A DNA stretch of 64,000 nt from contig NC_091158.1 in the NCBI RefSeq assembly GCF_040958095.1, positions 34,163,635 through 34,227,634 on the forward strand, given 5' to 3'. Positions 45,657 through 57,653 of the stretch are shown in pieces. Below the pieces are notes generated by a model that was not told the origin of the DNA, made no database searches, and saw only the letters and a list, made by a program, of their open reading frames with translations. The position numbers and the translations under genes are program-made. This stretch comes from Procambarus clarkii. Taxonomy: Eukaryota; Arthropoda; Malacostraca; Decapoda; Cambaridae. Each line of letters begins with the position of its first letter. The first letter of the stretch is position 1.

Positions 45657-47550
45657 ATGGTGGCAGCGGTGGGATATCTATGCTTCCGCTGTGTTGTGTC
45701 TGTCTGTTTCCAGGTCTGATTGGTACACCGACCCAGTTGTTCCAGCCACACGTGAACCCTTGTCTGTAAAGACCGAAGGGGGAGGCACGTTACACAAAGC
45801 CCTCCCCCCACCAGACCCAGTAACCCATACATCAGTTACTTTGGGGATGAGTGACTGTCCAAGAGTCACCCGGCCGACGCCTCACGTCACTAACGAGGTT
45901 GTCAGGGCCAGCGAGCTGTCCACATTATAGCAGTCACCGGAGGTGCCATACAACGCCGGGGTAGCTGTCTCGAGATCACCACTACCCACCTGCTGCGTCA
46001 TCAAGACTGCAGCCATTCCAGCAGTGTTGGAGGAGAGGTCAAGAAATGGAAAGCACGTAGCAGTACTCAAGAATTTCGCCGGAAGATTAATGATTACGTC
46101 ATCTGAAGTAACAAGAAAGCGGAAGTAAGGCGGTCACAGGTGGAAGGCACGGTTTCCCTACAGAGTACCGGGACTCGCCAATAGAAGGTCGCAAAATTGT
46201 CTCCTTTGGCCTAAAGTCGGCGGTACGAGGGTATACACAGTTGGTGTTTACGGCCTAGTAACCTGGGGACATCAAGAAACGCCTGAGATGACGTGAGCAA
46301 TGATGGAAGACGAGATTCACCTGTTCTGCAAACAAGCAACCCGCCTCTACGACCTTCTGACACCACTCCTGCTAAGAGACACCGTTGGTACATCCAGTCC
46401 TGTTCTGCTGTGGTCATCTGCAACGTCAAGTTTAACATCAAGACTACCGTGTGAACTGTGATTGATATGAAGGCGTGTGGACTGTCGAGAGCAAGATTAA
46501 TGGCCGAAGTAACAGTATTCTACAGCTGTCACTTGGCACTCAGCTCTACTACACTCTGTCGTCATTCAGGAGTACCGGATGGGAGTACAAGAGGACCAGG
46601 TATTGATGTCTACACATGAGAAGAAGCAAGATCGACACCGTCATCGTCAGCGACTACATTCAGCATCCAGCAGCATCGATTTTTTTTTTTCGTTTACTCA
46701 ATATGAACAATTGATACAAACAACAAAGTGGCTCTGAACATCTGTGTAAAGAACATCTGGACACTTTTGTTTAAATGTTGAAAAACAGATTTAGAATCAA
46801 TACTTTATAAATGTTGAAAAACAGATTTAAAATAATTCTGGTATAATATATGAATTTTACTCTATAGATTGGTCAGTAATCAAAATCGAAGCCCCTGTGT
46901 AATTGTCTCAGCCCAGAACAAACGGTTATGGAAAATTATGTTGTGCTATTTTTTGCAGAATGTTTGAACACAGGAGAGGCGGACCAATATAAACATTGAC
47001 ACTTCTAGTGAGTGAGAACACTTGGCTGTACAGTCAGCTGAAACCTGTGATATAGTATAGGAATTTTTATTTTTAGATACATGTAATAAACGTTAGGTGT
47101 GTTCCTTGATGGGGAGTGGGTAGTACACGGATGTGTACCTGATAGTTCCGTAGTACGCTCCCGGATGACTGAAAGTTCAGTCTGAAGTTATAACTTTAAT
47201 GTTATGTTTGAGCACGGTGTGGCCGGCTCTAGAGGACACATGGACTTGGCTAGTGAAGAGCCAAGAGAGTTTAATAGCTAGTTTTTGATGGTAGAGTAGG
47301 GACATGTTATTTAGCTATGTCAGTAAGGATAGGATGTATGTTTCCTAATGTTGGAGGATTGCTGTCAGTTGACAGCTGAGAAATTTATGAAATATGAACA
47401 TATTTATTATGATGTTGGACTATTATTTGTCAAATTTTATTAGTTAGGTTAGCTTTTGTTTGTGGCATGAGTTGAATTCTGGGTTTGGATACTAAACCTC
47501 GTGATTTTTAACAAATTAACAAGGTTTACTAAGTGCTTGTGCGGGGGGGT
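45657..47550 (+). mobile_element. Internal region 3, non-coding
   Basis: 1894 bp. Has A at 46422 and an 11-T run near 46680, both shared with region 4 but not with 1 and 2. Confidence 0.88.
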
Positions 47551-48799
47551 TGTAACAAACTAGGCTGGTTGTAAGAATTATCCAGAGTGGTTTATCGACA
47601 AAAGAGAATGGGAAGCTGAGCCCGCATGGTGACCTGACCCCCAGGGGAATTCGCGGTGGAAATAACCGACGCTTTGTTCATAGCTGCGTATAATGAACCA
47701 TCCTATAGTATTCAGTAATTTAGAGAAAATTAGCCTTTATTCATTTTGCATTAAAATTGTATTGTATAATAGTACTGGGTACAATATCAAGAGTATTCTA
47801 ATTATTGAGTTTAAGTCACCATCAGTGACGTCACGAATCAGATCTAACTTGTAAGGCGGAGTGACCGGCGGTCATAGGTCAGCAGGGTTGACAGGTCTAC
47901 TATTTCTCAAAGTTCAATTATCCATTTTGGGGGATCGGGAACAGCTTTGCCGTTAGATGTTTGTGTAATTTAATTTCAGTAAAATAATTCAACCAGTCTG
48001 GATCAATTAAGTACAACAGAGTTTAATTGTTATAACTTAAACCTTGCTAGTAACTTGGTAGAACTTTGACTGACTAGGCGGAAGGATACAATGCTCTGTC
48101 TGGGGTAGACGAGACAAGGGAGAAATCAGTGTGGAGACGGGATCAACTGGGAGAGGCCAACCATCTTACCTCTCCCCAAGACCAGCCCAACATCTAGAGC
48201 TGGTCGCCCAAGGTATAGTTGCTATTGTTAATTATAGGGATAGTCTTCTCATTTGCCACTCAGGTCAAGTAGGGAGTGTTAAAGTGACAGGGAGTGAACA
48301 TATTTAGATTTTGTTTTAGTTTTCTTTTAATAAATTAAATTTGTTAATATTTTGCATTTCATTATTTCCATGTGTTTTATGTGTAAACTTGTCCTGGTCA
48401 CGTGGTCCACACGAGGTAAAGTTGGATTGGGCGCCGATTCTAACATCGAATCGGAATTATCATTACCGTGTAATTTATTCCACACTCAAGGTCATCGTAT
48501 ATAGTGGGGATCAAGCCCCTAGGTTGATTAATTAGCGTGATCGATCCAGACCTCGATCATTGCTCTGTGTTGCTGGTCTGGTGGTGGCAGCGTAGAGGCG
48601 ACTCTAGGGTTTTGATCAGAGCCTAGGTCACGTCATACTGGGTGTAGAATCCTAAGTCGGTCAATCGTCTTAGGACCACGTGGCGTGGAGTTGGCTTTGG
48701 TAAAAGTTTTGGAGTCCCTTGGTAGAGAAAAAAAAGTAAGAATACGGGTAGAGGGAGTAGAAGGTAGATAAGAAAGAGAGAACCCGAACCAGTGTTACA
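47551..48799 (+). repeat. LTR 4 (1249 bp)
   Basis: Carries G at 48111, as LTR 1 and 5. Confidence 0.92.
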
Positions 48800-50693
48800 A
48801 TGGTGGCAGCGGTGGGATATCTATGCTTCCGCTGTGTTGTGTCTGTCTGTTTCCAGGTCTGATTGGTACACCGACCCAGTTGTTCCAGCCACACGTGAAC
48901 CCTTGTCTGTAAAGACCGAAGGGGGAGGCACGTTACACAAAGCCCTCCCCCCACCAGACCCAGTAACCCATACATCAGTTACTTTGGGGATGAGTGACTG
49001 TCCAAGAGTCACCCGGCCGACGCCTCACGTCACTAACGAGGTTGTCAGGGCCAGCGAGCTGTCCACATTATAGCAGTCACCGGAGGTGCCATACAACGCC
49101 GGGGTAGCTGTCTCGAGATCACCACTACCCACCTGCTGCATCATCAAGACTGCAGCCATTCCAGCAGTGTTGGAGGAGAGGTCAAGAAATGGAAAGCACG
49201 TAGCAGTACTCAAGAATTTCGCCGGAAGATTAATGATTACGTCATCTGAAGTAACAAGAAAGCGGAAGTAAGGCGGTCACAGGTGGAAGGCACGGTTTCC
49301 CTACAGAGTACCGGGACTCGCCAATAGAAGGTCGCAAAATTGTCTCCTTTGGCCTAAAGTCGGCGGTACGAGGGTATACACAGTTGGTGTTTACGGCCTA
49401 GTAACCTGGGGACATCAAGAAACGCCTGAGATGACGTGAGCAATGATGGAAGACGAGATTCACCTGTTCTGCAAACAAGCAACCCGCCTCTACGACCTTC
49501 TGACACCACTCCTGCTAAGAGACACCGTTGGTACATCCAGTCCTGTTCTGCTGTGGTCATCTGCAACGTCAAGTTTAACATCAAGACTACCGTGTGAACT
49601 GTGATTGATATGAAGGCGTGTGGACTGTCGAGAGCAAGATTAATGGCCGAAGTAACAGTATTCTACAGCTGTCACTTGGCACTCAGCTCTACTACACTCT
49701 GTCGTCATTCAGGAGTACCGGATGGGAGTACAAGAGGACCAGGTATTGATGTCTACACATGAGAAGAAGCAAGATCGACACCGTCATCGTCAGCGACTAC
49801 ATTCAGCATCCAGCAGCATCGATTTTTTTTTTTCGTTTACTCAATATGAACAATTGATACAAACAACAAAGTGGCTCTGAACATCTGTGTAAAGAACATC
49901 TGGACACTTTTGTTTAAATGTTGAAAAACAGATTTAGAATCAATACTTTATAAATGTTGAAAAACAGATTTAAAATAATTCTGGTATAATATATGAATTT
50001 TACTCTATAGATTGGTCAGTAATCAAAATCGAAGCCCCTGTGTAATTGTCTCAGCCCAGAACAAACGGTTATGGAAAATTATGTTGTGCTATTTTTTGCA
50101 GAATGTTTGAACACAGGAGAGGCGGACCAATATAAACATTGACACTTCTAGTGAGTGAGAACACTTGGCTGTACAGTCAGCTGAAACCTGTGATATAGTA
50201 TAGGAATTTTTATTTTTAGATACATGTAATAAACGTTAGGTGTGTTCCTTGATGGGGAGTGGGTAGTACACGGATGTGTACCTGATAGTTCCGTAGTACG
50301 CTCCCGGATGACTGAAAGTTCAGTCTGAAGTTATAACTTTAATGTTATGTTTGAGCACGGTGTGGCCGGCTCTAGAGGACACATGGACTTGGCTAGTGAA
50401 GAGCCAAGAGAGTTTAATAGCTAGTTTTTGATGGTAGAGTAGGGACATGTTATTTAGCTATGTCAGTAAGGATAGGATGTATGTTTCCTAATGTTGGAGG
50501 ATTGCTGTCAGTTGACAGCTGAGAAATTTATGAAATATGAACATATTTATTATGATGTTGGACTATTATTTGTCAAATTTTATTAGTTAGGTTAGCTTTT
50601 GTTTGTGGCATGAGTTGAATTCTGGGTTTGGATACTAAACCTCGTGATTTTTAACAAATTAACAAGGTTTACTAAGTGCTTGTGCGGGGGGGT
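48800..50693 (+). mobile_element. Internal region 4, non-coding
   Basis: 1894 bp. Shares A49565 and the 11-T run with region 3 and has a private A at 49140. Confidence 0.88.
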
Positions 50694-51941
50694 TGTAACA
50701 AACTAGGCTGGTTGTAAGAATTATCCAGAGTGGTTTATCGACAAAAGAGAATGGGAAGCTGAGCCCGCATGGTGACCTGACCCCCAGGGGAATTCGCGGT
50801 GGAAATAACCGACGCTTTGTTCATAGCTGCGTATAATGAACCATCCTATAGTATTCAGTAATTTAGAGAAAATTAGCCTTTATTCATTTTGCATTAAAAT
50901 TGTATTGTATAATAGTACTGGGTACAATATCAAGAGTATTCTAATTATTGAGTTTAAGTCACCATCAGTGACGTCACGAATCAGATCTAACTTGTAAGGC
51001 GGAGTGACCGGCGGTCATAGGTCAGCAGGGTTGACAGGTCTACTATTTCTCAAAGTTCAATTATCCATTTTGGGGGATCGGGAACAGCTTTGCCGTTAGA
51101 TGTTTGTGTAATTTAATTTCAGTAAAATAATTCAACCAGTCTGGATCAATTAAGTACAACAGAGTTTAATTGTTATAACTTAAACCTTGCTAGTAACTTG
51201 GTAGAACTTTGACTGACTAGGCGGAAGGATACAATGCTCTGTCTGGGGTAGACGAGACAAGGGAGAAATCAGTGTGGAGACGGGATCAACTGGGAGAGGC
51301 CAACCATCTTACCTCTCCCCAAGACCAGCCCAACATCTAGAGCTGGTCGCCCAAGGTATAGTTGCTATTGTTAATTATAGGGATAGTCTTCTCATTTGCC
51401 ACTCAGGTCAAGTAGGGAGTGTTAAAGTGACAGGGAGTGAACATATTTAGATTTTGTTTTAGTTTTCTTTTAATAAATTAAATTTGTTAATATTTTGCAT
51501 TTCATTATTTCCATGTGTTTTATGTGTAAACTTGTCCTGGTCACGTGGTCCACACGAGGTAAAGTTGGATTGGGCGCCGATTCTAACATCGAATCGGAAT
51601 TATCATTACCGTGTAATTTATTCCACACTCAAGGTCATCGTATATAGTGGGGATCAAGCCCCTAGGTTGATTAATTAGCGTGATCGATCCAGACCTCGAT
51701 CATTGCTCTGTGTTGCTGGTCTGGTGGTGGCAGCGTAGAGGCGACTCTAGGGTTTTGATCAGAGCCTAGGTCACGTCATACTGGGTGTAGAATCCTAAGT
51801 CAGTCAATCGTCTTAGGACCACGTGGCGTGGAGTTGGCTTTGGTAAAAGTTTTGGAGTCCCTTGGTAGAGAAAAAAAGTAAGAATACGGGTAGAGGGAGT
51901 AGAAGGTAGATAAGAAAGAGAGAACCCGAACCAGTGTTACA
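50694..51941 (+). repeat. LTR 5 (1248 bp)
   Basis: Terminal LTR with G at 51254, a private A at 51802 and a one-base shorter A run near 51872. It ends TGTTACA and is followed by the AAGA duplication and LINE sequence. Confidence 0.92.
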
Positions 51942-52803
51942 AAGACGGATGAAGACAGAGACTACAGGGTGACCTGGACAAACTGGAGGAATGGTCTAGA
52001 AAATGGCTGCTAAAGTTAAACTCAGGAAAGTGTAAGGTAATGAAATTTGGCGAAGGGAGCAGGAGGCTGAACACAAGGTATCATCTGGGAGGTGAAATCC
52101 TGCAAGAGTCAAATAGAGAAAAAGATCTGGGGGTTGATATCACACCGAACCTGTCCCCAGAGGCCCACATCAAAAGAATATCATCAGCGGCATATGCTAG
52201 ACTGGCCAAAATAAGAACTGCCTCTAGAAACTTGCGTAAGGAATCGTTCAGAACCCTGTATACCAATTATGTAAGACCAATCCTGGAGTATACAGCTCCA
52301 GCCTGGAGTCCATACCTAGTTAAACACAAGACAAAGTTAGAGAAAATTCAGTGGTATGCCACCAGGCTCGTCCCGGAACTGAGAGGAATGAGCTACGAAG
52401 AAAGGCTAAAGGAGCTGAATCTCACATCCCTGGAAAACAGAAGAGTAAGGGGAGACATGATAACCACCTTCAAAATTTTCAGGGGAATTGACAGGGTGGA
52501 CAAACACAAACTCTTCAGCACGGGTGGGACACGAACAAGGGGACACAGGTGGAAACTTAGTCCCCAGATGAGCCACAGAGACGTTAGAAAGATTATTTTC
52601 AGTGTCAGAGTAGTTAATAAATGGAATCAGTAGGAAGTGATGTGGTGGAGGCTGACTCCATACACAGTTTCAAATGTAGATATGATGGAGCCCAGTAGGC
52701 TCAGGAATCTGTACACCAGTTGATTGACAGTTGAGAGGCAGGACCAAAGAGCCAAAGCTCAACCCCCGCAAGCACAATTAGGTGAATACAATTAGGTGAG
52801 TAC
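51942..52803 (+). pseudogene. CR1-like LINE, right part of the split copy, with 3' tail
   Basis: Continues the RT of 37560-38123: DEDRDYRG, LDKLEEWSRKWLLKLNSGKC, then the long open part 52040-52633 with YVRPILEYTAPAWSPYLVKH, ATRLVPELRGMSYEERLKEL and VRVVNKWNQ-stop. The 3' untranslated end contains TTGACAGTTGAGAGGCAGG and AGCTCAACCCCCGCAAGC and finishes with two units of AATTAGGTGA(A/G)TAC, a short tandem tail as usual for CR1 elements. Confidence 0.87.
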
Positions 52804-53154
52804 GGAGAGTAGCCTCACTCGCTAGTCGACACGTGCAGATCTCGAATACTTTCCACGAGCTTCGACAAAGGAACCACTGAGTCTCTGATCAACCGAAGAT
52901 CTCCCTAATCCAGGGAAGTTTGTACCCCGGTAAAATTTAATTGTAATACATGTATATTGATGGTCATTAATTATATGTACAAATTTTGCCAGTTAATATG
53001 CATGAACTACACCCGGAACGGGTAAGGTCTTGTTCTAATTAAATATAATCTTTCCCTGCTATGATGAGTATTGAGGTAGAAGTTCACTACTTTCAAGTTA
53101 CTTGGCAGATGCAGCCCATGGAAATTAGTAATTACAACGAGGCATCGTAGATCA
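52804..53154. other. Unassigned
   Basis: No coding or repeat structure recognised. Confidence 0.35.
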
Positions 53155-53690
53155 TATATGTCGGACATATCAATGTTTACAGATGACACAAAGTTGATGA
53201 GGATGTTTGTTAAAACAGTGGAGTACTGCAGGAAGTTTTATGACCTAGAGAACTTCAAAAGTTGTCAAACAAGTGGCTGAAATTTAATCCCAACGTGTGT
53301 AAAGTAATGAAGGAGGGAGAAGTAATGAAGGGAGAGAAGAGATCAGAAGGCATCTACACCGTAATAGAAAGGCAACTGCAGGCATCGAAAAAAATGGAGG
53401 TGGATATAGTTTGAACACTAACACCAAATGTACAAATAAACAAGATAACATCGGCAGCATATTTAACAGTGGCAAATATGGGAACATCCTTTAGAAACCT
53501 AAATTAGGGCTCCATTAAGGCACTCTGCGGAACAATTGATACGCAAATACTGAAATATGCATCACTGGCATGGAATCTGCACCATGTGAAGCATGAAATC
53601 AACTGGAAAAGTACAAAAGTTTGCAAGATTGGAACCAGAGCTACGAGAGAGTTTGTTGATGTTCCCGGAATATTACTGCTCACGCTGCTC
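53155..53690 (+). pseudogene. CR1-like LINE RT fragment
   Basis: Begins SDISMFTDDTKLMRMF (motif C with ADD changed to TDD) and continues through decayed sequence corresponding to FNPNVCKVM, YTVIERQL, PNVQINKITSAAY and EYASLAWNLHHVKHE, in broken frames. A piece of a third CR1-like subfamily, similar to the copy at 19590-24740. Confidence 0.7.
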
Positions 53691-55330
53691 AAATGCAGTA
53701 GAAAATCGTAATCAATTCCATCTTCACGAGTAAATGTCTTGGCTAACTCATCAGTTCAATCTAGTAGACTTGAGGCAAAGTGAAATTCACACCAGTTACT
53801 CTATCTATCATCATTCTATTATGCAGGAAGAATCGCACGTCTATGAGTCATCCAATGAGACTCAGGCTCGGCTACAAGTGACTCTGGGAGTTTGCACCAT
53901 TTGCTGATGTTGAATTGAACACCATCAATGATATCCGCGAAATGTGTAAGTACTTAATTCATAATTATATATGGCCAGGAATCTTACCGAAGAATCCAAA
54001 ATTTGCTTTCTGTTGGTGCAGCCTGCGCATGACTGTAAAGCTGCCAGTTGGGTGAGTGTGGATCATTACTAGTAATTGTGTGAATCACCATTGATGTAAA
54101 CTGCCTTCTATAGAGACTGTTGTGAGCAACTTGTTGAATCAGTTGTTATAAAAAAGATTGTTGATATGAATATGTATTTGTGAGCATGGATGTATATATA
54201 TGTATATATATATATGTACATGTGTATGTATCATTAACAATTGTGTAACTTGTGTTAGTTTATTTCCCTGCATAACAGAGGATATACTTAATCTAATCGT
54301 CTTCAACACCATCTAGCTACGTAACTTCACTCCTACCTCTAAACAGGCTTCTGGACGCTCCACCACTGTCCCCCCCCCCCCCCCCGCCCTGCCAGAGAGC
54401 CCCACAGACAGGTGCTCGCCAGCTGATTGTCTAGCACCAGCTAACGACTCTTATCCTGCCGGCTGACCAGTCAACTCCTGCTTCCCTCCACCAGGACATC
54501 ATGCACTGGAGTATATAAGCAACGGTTATGACCCCACATACACCACTATAATCATGCTGGTGTATGATGTGTTCAAAATGATTAGTGATATCTTGACTAA
54601 TTAGTCTAGTATCACGAATATTAGATTATTTATCTATTCTTGTTTCGGCAATATACTAGGAGAAATTGTGTATTGCCAATATATGTCCACTATACCTATG
54701 TATATTATATTTCTGTACCATAAGTATTTGCCATGTATTTGTGAATATATATATTGGAAGTGTAGAAATAGCAGTAGTCTAATGTCATGTAGCTTGGAAA
54801 ACACCATTATATGCTTAAATTATGGAATGCTACATATTGCTGTATAGGACATGATATGTATATTATGATGTACAATGTATATATTTAGGTATCTGATGTA
54901 TTACTCGTATGTATACTGTGAAATATCTAGTTCATTATTGTTTATTGCATTGCCCTTTTGTCATGACAGTAATTTACATTCTGGCACTGTGAGATGTATA
55001 CCACAGAGACAAGATTTTGATACTTATTTTGTATATGATACTTTACATTGTATTTATGTATACTTATGTATAACGGCTGACCGGTAACGTGTGGAAATCC
55101 TCCCTTAACCCACCCTCCCCTCTCCCCCTCCTCCCCTCTCCCCCTCCCAGCCAGTGTTACCATGTCTTACTAATATAAATTCCCCGTTTACATATTTATA
55201 TATATATCATGATATAATTGTTAATGTACTGATTTATTGATATGTATTATTATATAAGGTTGTGTATTATATCCCTTGTTTAGTTATATTATGAATTAGA
55301 AGTTATTTACTGAGAAATGTCTGTTGTTGT
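53691..55330. other. Unassigned AT-rich sequence
   Basis: No gene recognised. Contains a run of about 15 C at 54369-54385, TATA-rich stretches near 54195 and 55195, and a CT-rich block (CCCTCTCCCCCTCCTCC) at 55096-55150. Confidence 0.4.
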
Positions 55331-55578
55331 TGTTGAGTTAGGGGCGACGACGATCGTGGGATCGGATGCGCCCCGGCGTACCCGTGAAGGGTGAATCGCA
55401 AAGCCAGGAAAGGCGAAATGCTAAGCCAAAACGCGAAACGAGTGACGCCAAGCACTAAAAACTAATATGCCACACGGCAAAGCTACGCACAAAGGGAGAG
55501 GCAGAAGCACATAACAGAACAGGGCAAACAAACAGCCAGAAGGGCACACAGCATGTCATAGAGCAAATACACAAGAAA

Positions 55579-57255
55579 TCAGAGCACATACTTGCCCGGG
55601 AACTTGGCCCGCAGGAATCGTACATTGAACGCCTCCCAGAGCACCCATTGCCAAGGGTCTCGTCCATCCACCGGGGACGCCATAACATCCGGAACCGGGG
55701 CAACAAACACCTGCAAACTGGGGACCCAGATGGTAGAACTCATGAGGCGAGAAGTCGCCACTCGCCCCCACAGGAAGGGAACTTGCCCCCCACGAAAGCA
55801 CTCCGGTCCGTCAGACAGCAGTAACTCGGCAATCTTCGACCAGTGACCCGGTGGCATCACAGACGCCGGCAACACGTCCCCCAGGGCCTCAACGCGCACC
55901 CGCACCACAAGGGTACCCGCGGCCCCGGGCACACCACCAGACGACAGCAGGGAACCCGGACGGCGTGCATCCTTCCGTAACGTCACCACCAGGCCACGCC
56001 CAGCACCAGAGTCCACACCATCCCTGGCAGCGGAAGCCACCACCCCCCACTGCGGAGAGTCCCCCGGCGGAGAAAGAACCGAAGGCACGTCCGAGACACA
56101 GGCACCAGCACCAGCAGGCACATGGACCTCCGCCACCACGAACCGCGGAGACATCGACGCATCCGTATCCACACTGTCAACATCCGAAGCCCTACAGTCA
56201 CTGAAGTCACCAACGTCGGCCCAGGAAGAAGACGAACGCCGGGAACGTTTGGGCACCGGCCGGATATCGTCCGAGCCGGTAAGTGACCCAGAAACACGGG
56301 TACCACGAGCCGAAGGAACCGACGCCAGGACGGCAGCAGCCTCTACCACAGGAGGAACCGGGCCACACACAGCAGGAGGCTCCGCAGTCACCCCAGCACC
56401 AAGCACATCCGGGACCCGAGTCACGGTCACAGGGCCAGGCGCAGCATCAGAAGACGAGGGAGAAGACAGCGACGTCACACAGGGAGCTCCAGGAAGGCCC
56501 ATGGGAGCAGTTGGAACAGCAACAGGATCAGGCAGACCAACCGACGGTACCTCAAGAACCGGAGGAGGGACGACAAGAACCGGAGGAACGGCAGGCGCCG
56601 CCGGGGAAGCTGCAGCAGCAGACGGGACGCGCACCACCTCATCAACATCACCGGAGACTGCCTCCAGAGGGAGCGGCGGGAAATCCTCGTCGCGGAACAA
56701 GTTGACAGGAGCAGCAGGGGCCTCAGAGCATCCGGCAGCCTGATGCCCCAACAGGCCACACCGGAAACAGGTACGAGGCTGCCGGGCATAATACACCCGG
56801 ACGTAGTACCCCATAAGCCGGACAGAAGAAGGTATATCCGACCGCAGGCGCATCCCCAACGTGCGAATGTTTGTACGCCTCCCAGCATACCGCCCCGAGG
56901 AGAGCGTGTTCACCCGCACGCTGACAACAGTACCAAAACCCCCGAAGTAACGCCGGAGGAGGTCATCAGGGAATTCCAGGGGCGCACCATGGATACTGAC
57001 ATAAGTCAGGGCACCACTGCGGTCCGAAATCGCCACAGAGCCGGCATCGTCTGGCAACGGCAACGTACGCCCCTCGTACCGACGGAGGAAGTCCCGGTAC
57101 TCGTCCTCCCCCACGAACTTAATAACAACCCGATGGGCCGAAACTAGCTCCACACCGTAAACAGCTTCCACCGGAACACGAAGCATGTCACACATCACCA
57201 TCTCGATGGTCGGATAACCAGCCTTACAAGTAAACTCCAGGCCCACGGAGTTCAC
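55579..57255 (-). CDS. Non-LTR retrotransposon ORF1-like protein (RNA-binding, CCHC)
   Basis: A continuous GC-rich frame of 558 codons ending at TGA 55581-55579. Codon 57255 is GTG. The frame is open to 57300 and the first ATG is at 57201, so the natural start is uncertain. Residues about 60-160 look like an RRM-type fold (ALTYVSIHGAPLEFPDDLLR, FGGFGTVVSVRVNT), followed by a CCHC knuckle (CFRCGLLGHQAAGC), FRDEDFPPLPLE and a long Pro/Ala/Val/Ser-rich region. This order is typical of ORF1 in L1/Tx1-like LINEs of animals (zcchc3-like). The role would be binding LINE RNA. No ORF2 follows within 250 bp, so it is a solo ORF1 or a truncated element. The intact frame and strong GC bias against AT-rich neighbours suggest a young insertion. 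Confidence 0.75.
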   Translation of the reverse strand: MNSVGLEFTCKAGYPTIEMVMCDMLRVPVEAVYGVELVSAHRVVIKFVGEDEYRDFLRRYEGRTLPLPDDAGSVAISDRSGALTYVSIHGAPLEFPDDLLRRYFGGFGTVVSVRVNTLSSGRYAGRRTNIRTLGMRLRSDIPSSVRLMGYYVRVYYARQPRTCFRCGLLGHQAAGCSEAPAAPVNLFRDEDFPPLPLEAVSGDVDEVVRVPSAAAASPAAPAVPPVLVVPPPVLEVPSVGLPDPVAVPTAPMGLPGAPCVTSLSSPSSSDAAPGPVTVTRVPDVLGAGVTAEPPAVCGPVPPVVEAAAVLASVPSARGTRVSGSLTGSDDIRPVPKRSRRSSSSWADVGDFSDCRASDVDSVDTDASMSPRFVVAEVHVPAGAGACVSDVPSVLSPPGDSPQWGVVASAARDGVDSGAGRGLVVTLRKDARRPGSLLSSGGVPGAAGTLVVRVRVEALGDVLPASVMPPGHWSKIAELLLSDGPECFRGGQVPFLWGRVATSRLMSSTIWVPSLQVFVAPVPDVMASPVDGRDPWQWVLWEAFNVRFLRAKFPGKYVL

Positions 57256-57653
57256 ACGCTGAACAGGAGGAAGATGGCCCCCTATGTCAGAACTGCCACG
57301 TCAACGCAGCCAGGCAGGCAACAAAACTGGTAGGGCAATGACGCCCACACCACCTGGCGACCAAAACAGCAAAACCGAGAAATGTCTGTATATGAGCTCG
57401 TTCCAAAGGGGAGAGTCAGTTGGCTTGTGGAGTTGGAAACTGTGTCGCTCCCAGCCTGCCTGCCTCCTGAACGGTCACTACTCTTTGAGCTTCTGAGTTG
57501 GGCGCATGTATGTTGCTCTGGTCCGGGTTTAGTGGCCTTATTTGTGTTAATTGACTGTTAGGATATTTAATAATATGCAGTAGTGTATACAATGAATCAT
57601 TTCTACCGTTATACTTCATTTCCACCAGGTGGTAGGTGCTTTTATGTGTATTA
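57256..57653. other. 5' side of the ORF1 element and unassigned sequence
   Basis: GC-rich to about 57530, probably the 5' untranslated part of the minus-strand ORF1 element. Then AT-rich sequence up to the Helitron 3 terminus. No further gene. Confidence 0.4.

Larger units (their letters stand above)
38124..51941 (+). mobile_element. Tandem array of a non-autonomous LTR retrotransposon (5 LTRs, 4 internal regions)
   Basis: A 13.8-kb array with period 3142-3143 bp. Each period is a 1249-bp LTR (TGTAACA...TGTTACA) plus an internal region of 1893-1894 bp. The internal region begins with a primer binding site complementary to the 3' end of a tRNA-Leu and ends with a G-rich polypurine tract. The array ends with an LTR on both sides and is flanked by a 4-bp duplication. 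No gag, protease, RT or integrase is encoded, so it depends on another element (4-bp duplication and tRNA priming point to a Gypsy-type helper, inferred). Units differ at only a few sites, so expansion is recent. Confidence 0.92.

Noticed and set aside
38914..49584. Six small frames (61-101 codons) repeated in every unit of the LTR array
   Set aside because: They recur because the DNA repeats. None has gag, protease, RT or integrase motifs, and overlapping frames lie on both strands.
38124..51941. Ordinary satellite DNA or segmental duplication
   Set aside because: The unit has TG...CA terminal repeats, a primer binding site, a polypurine tract and a target duplication around the array, which define an LTR retrotransposon origin.
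53660..53725. C2H2 zinc-finger-like segment YYCSRCSNAVENRNQFHLHE
   Set aside because: Spacing is incomplete, a stop follows at once, and there is no neighbouring finger. Probably chance.
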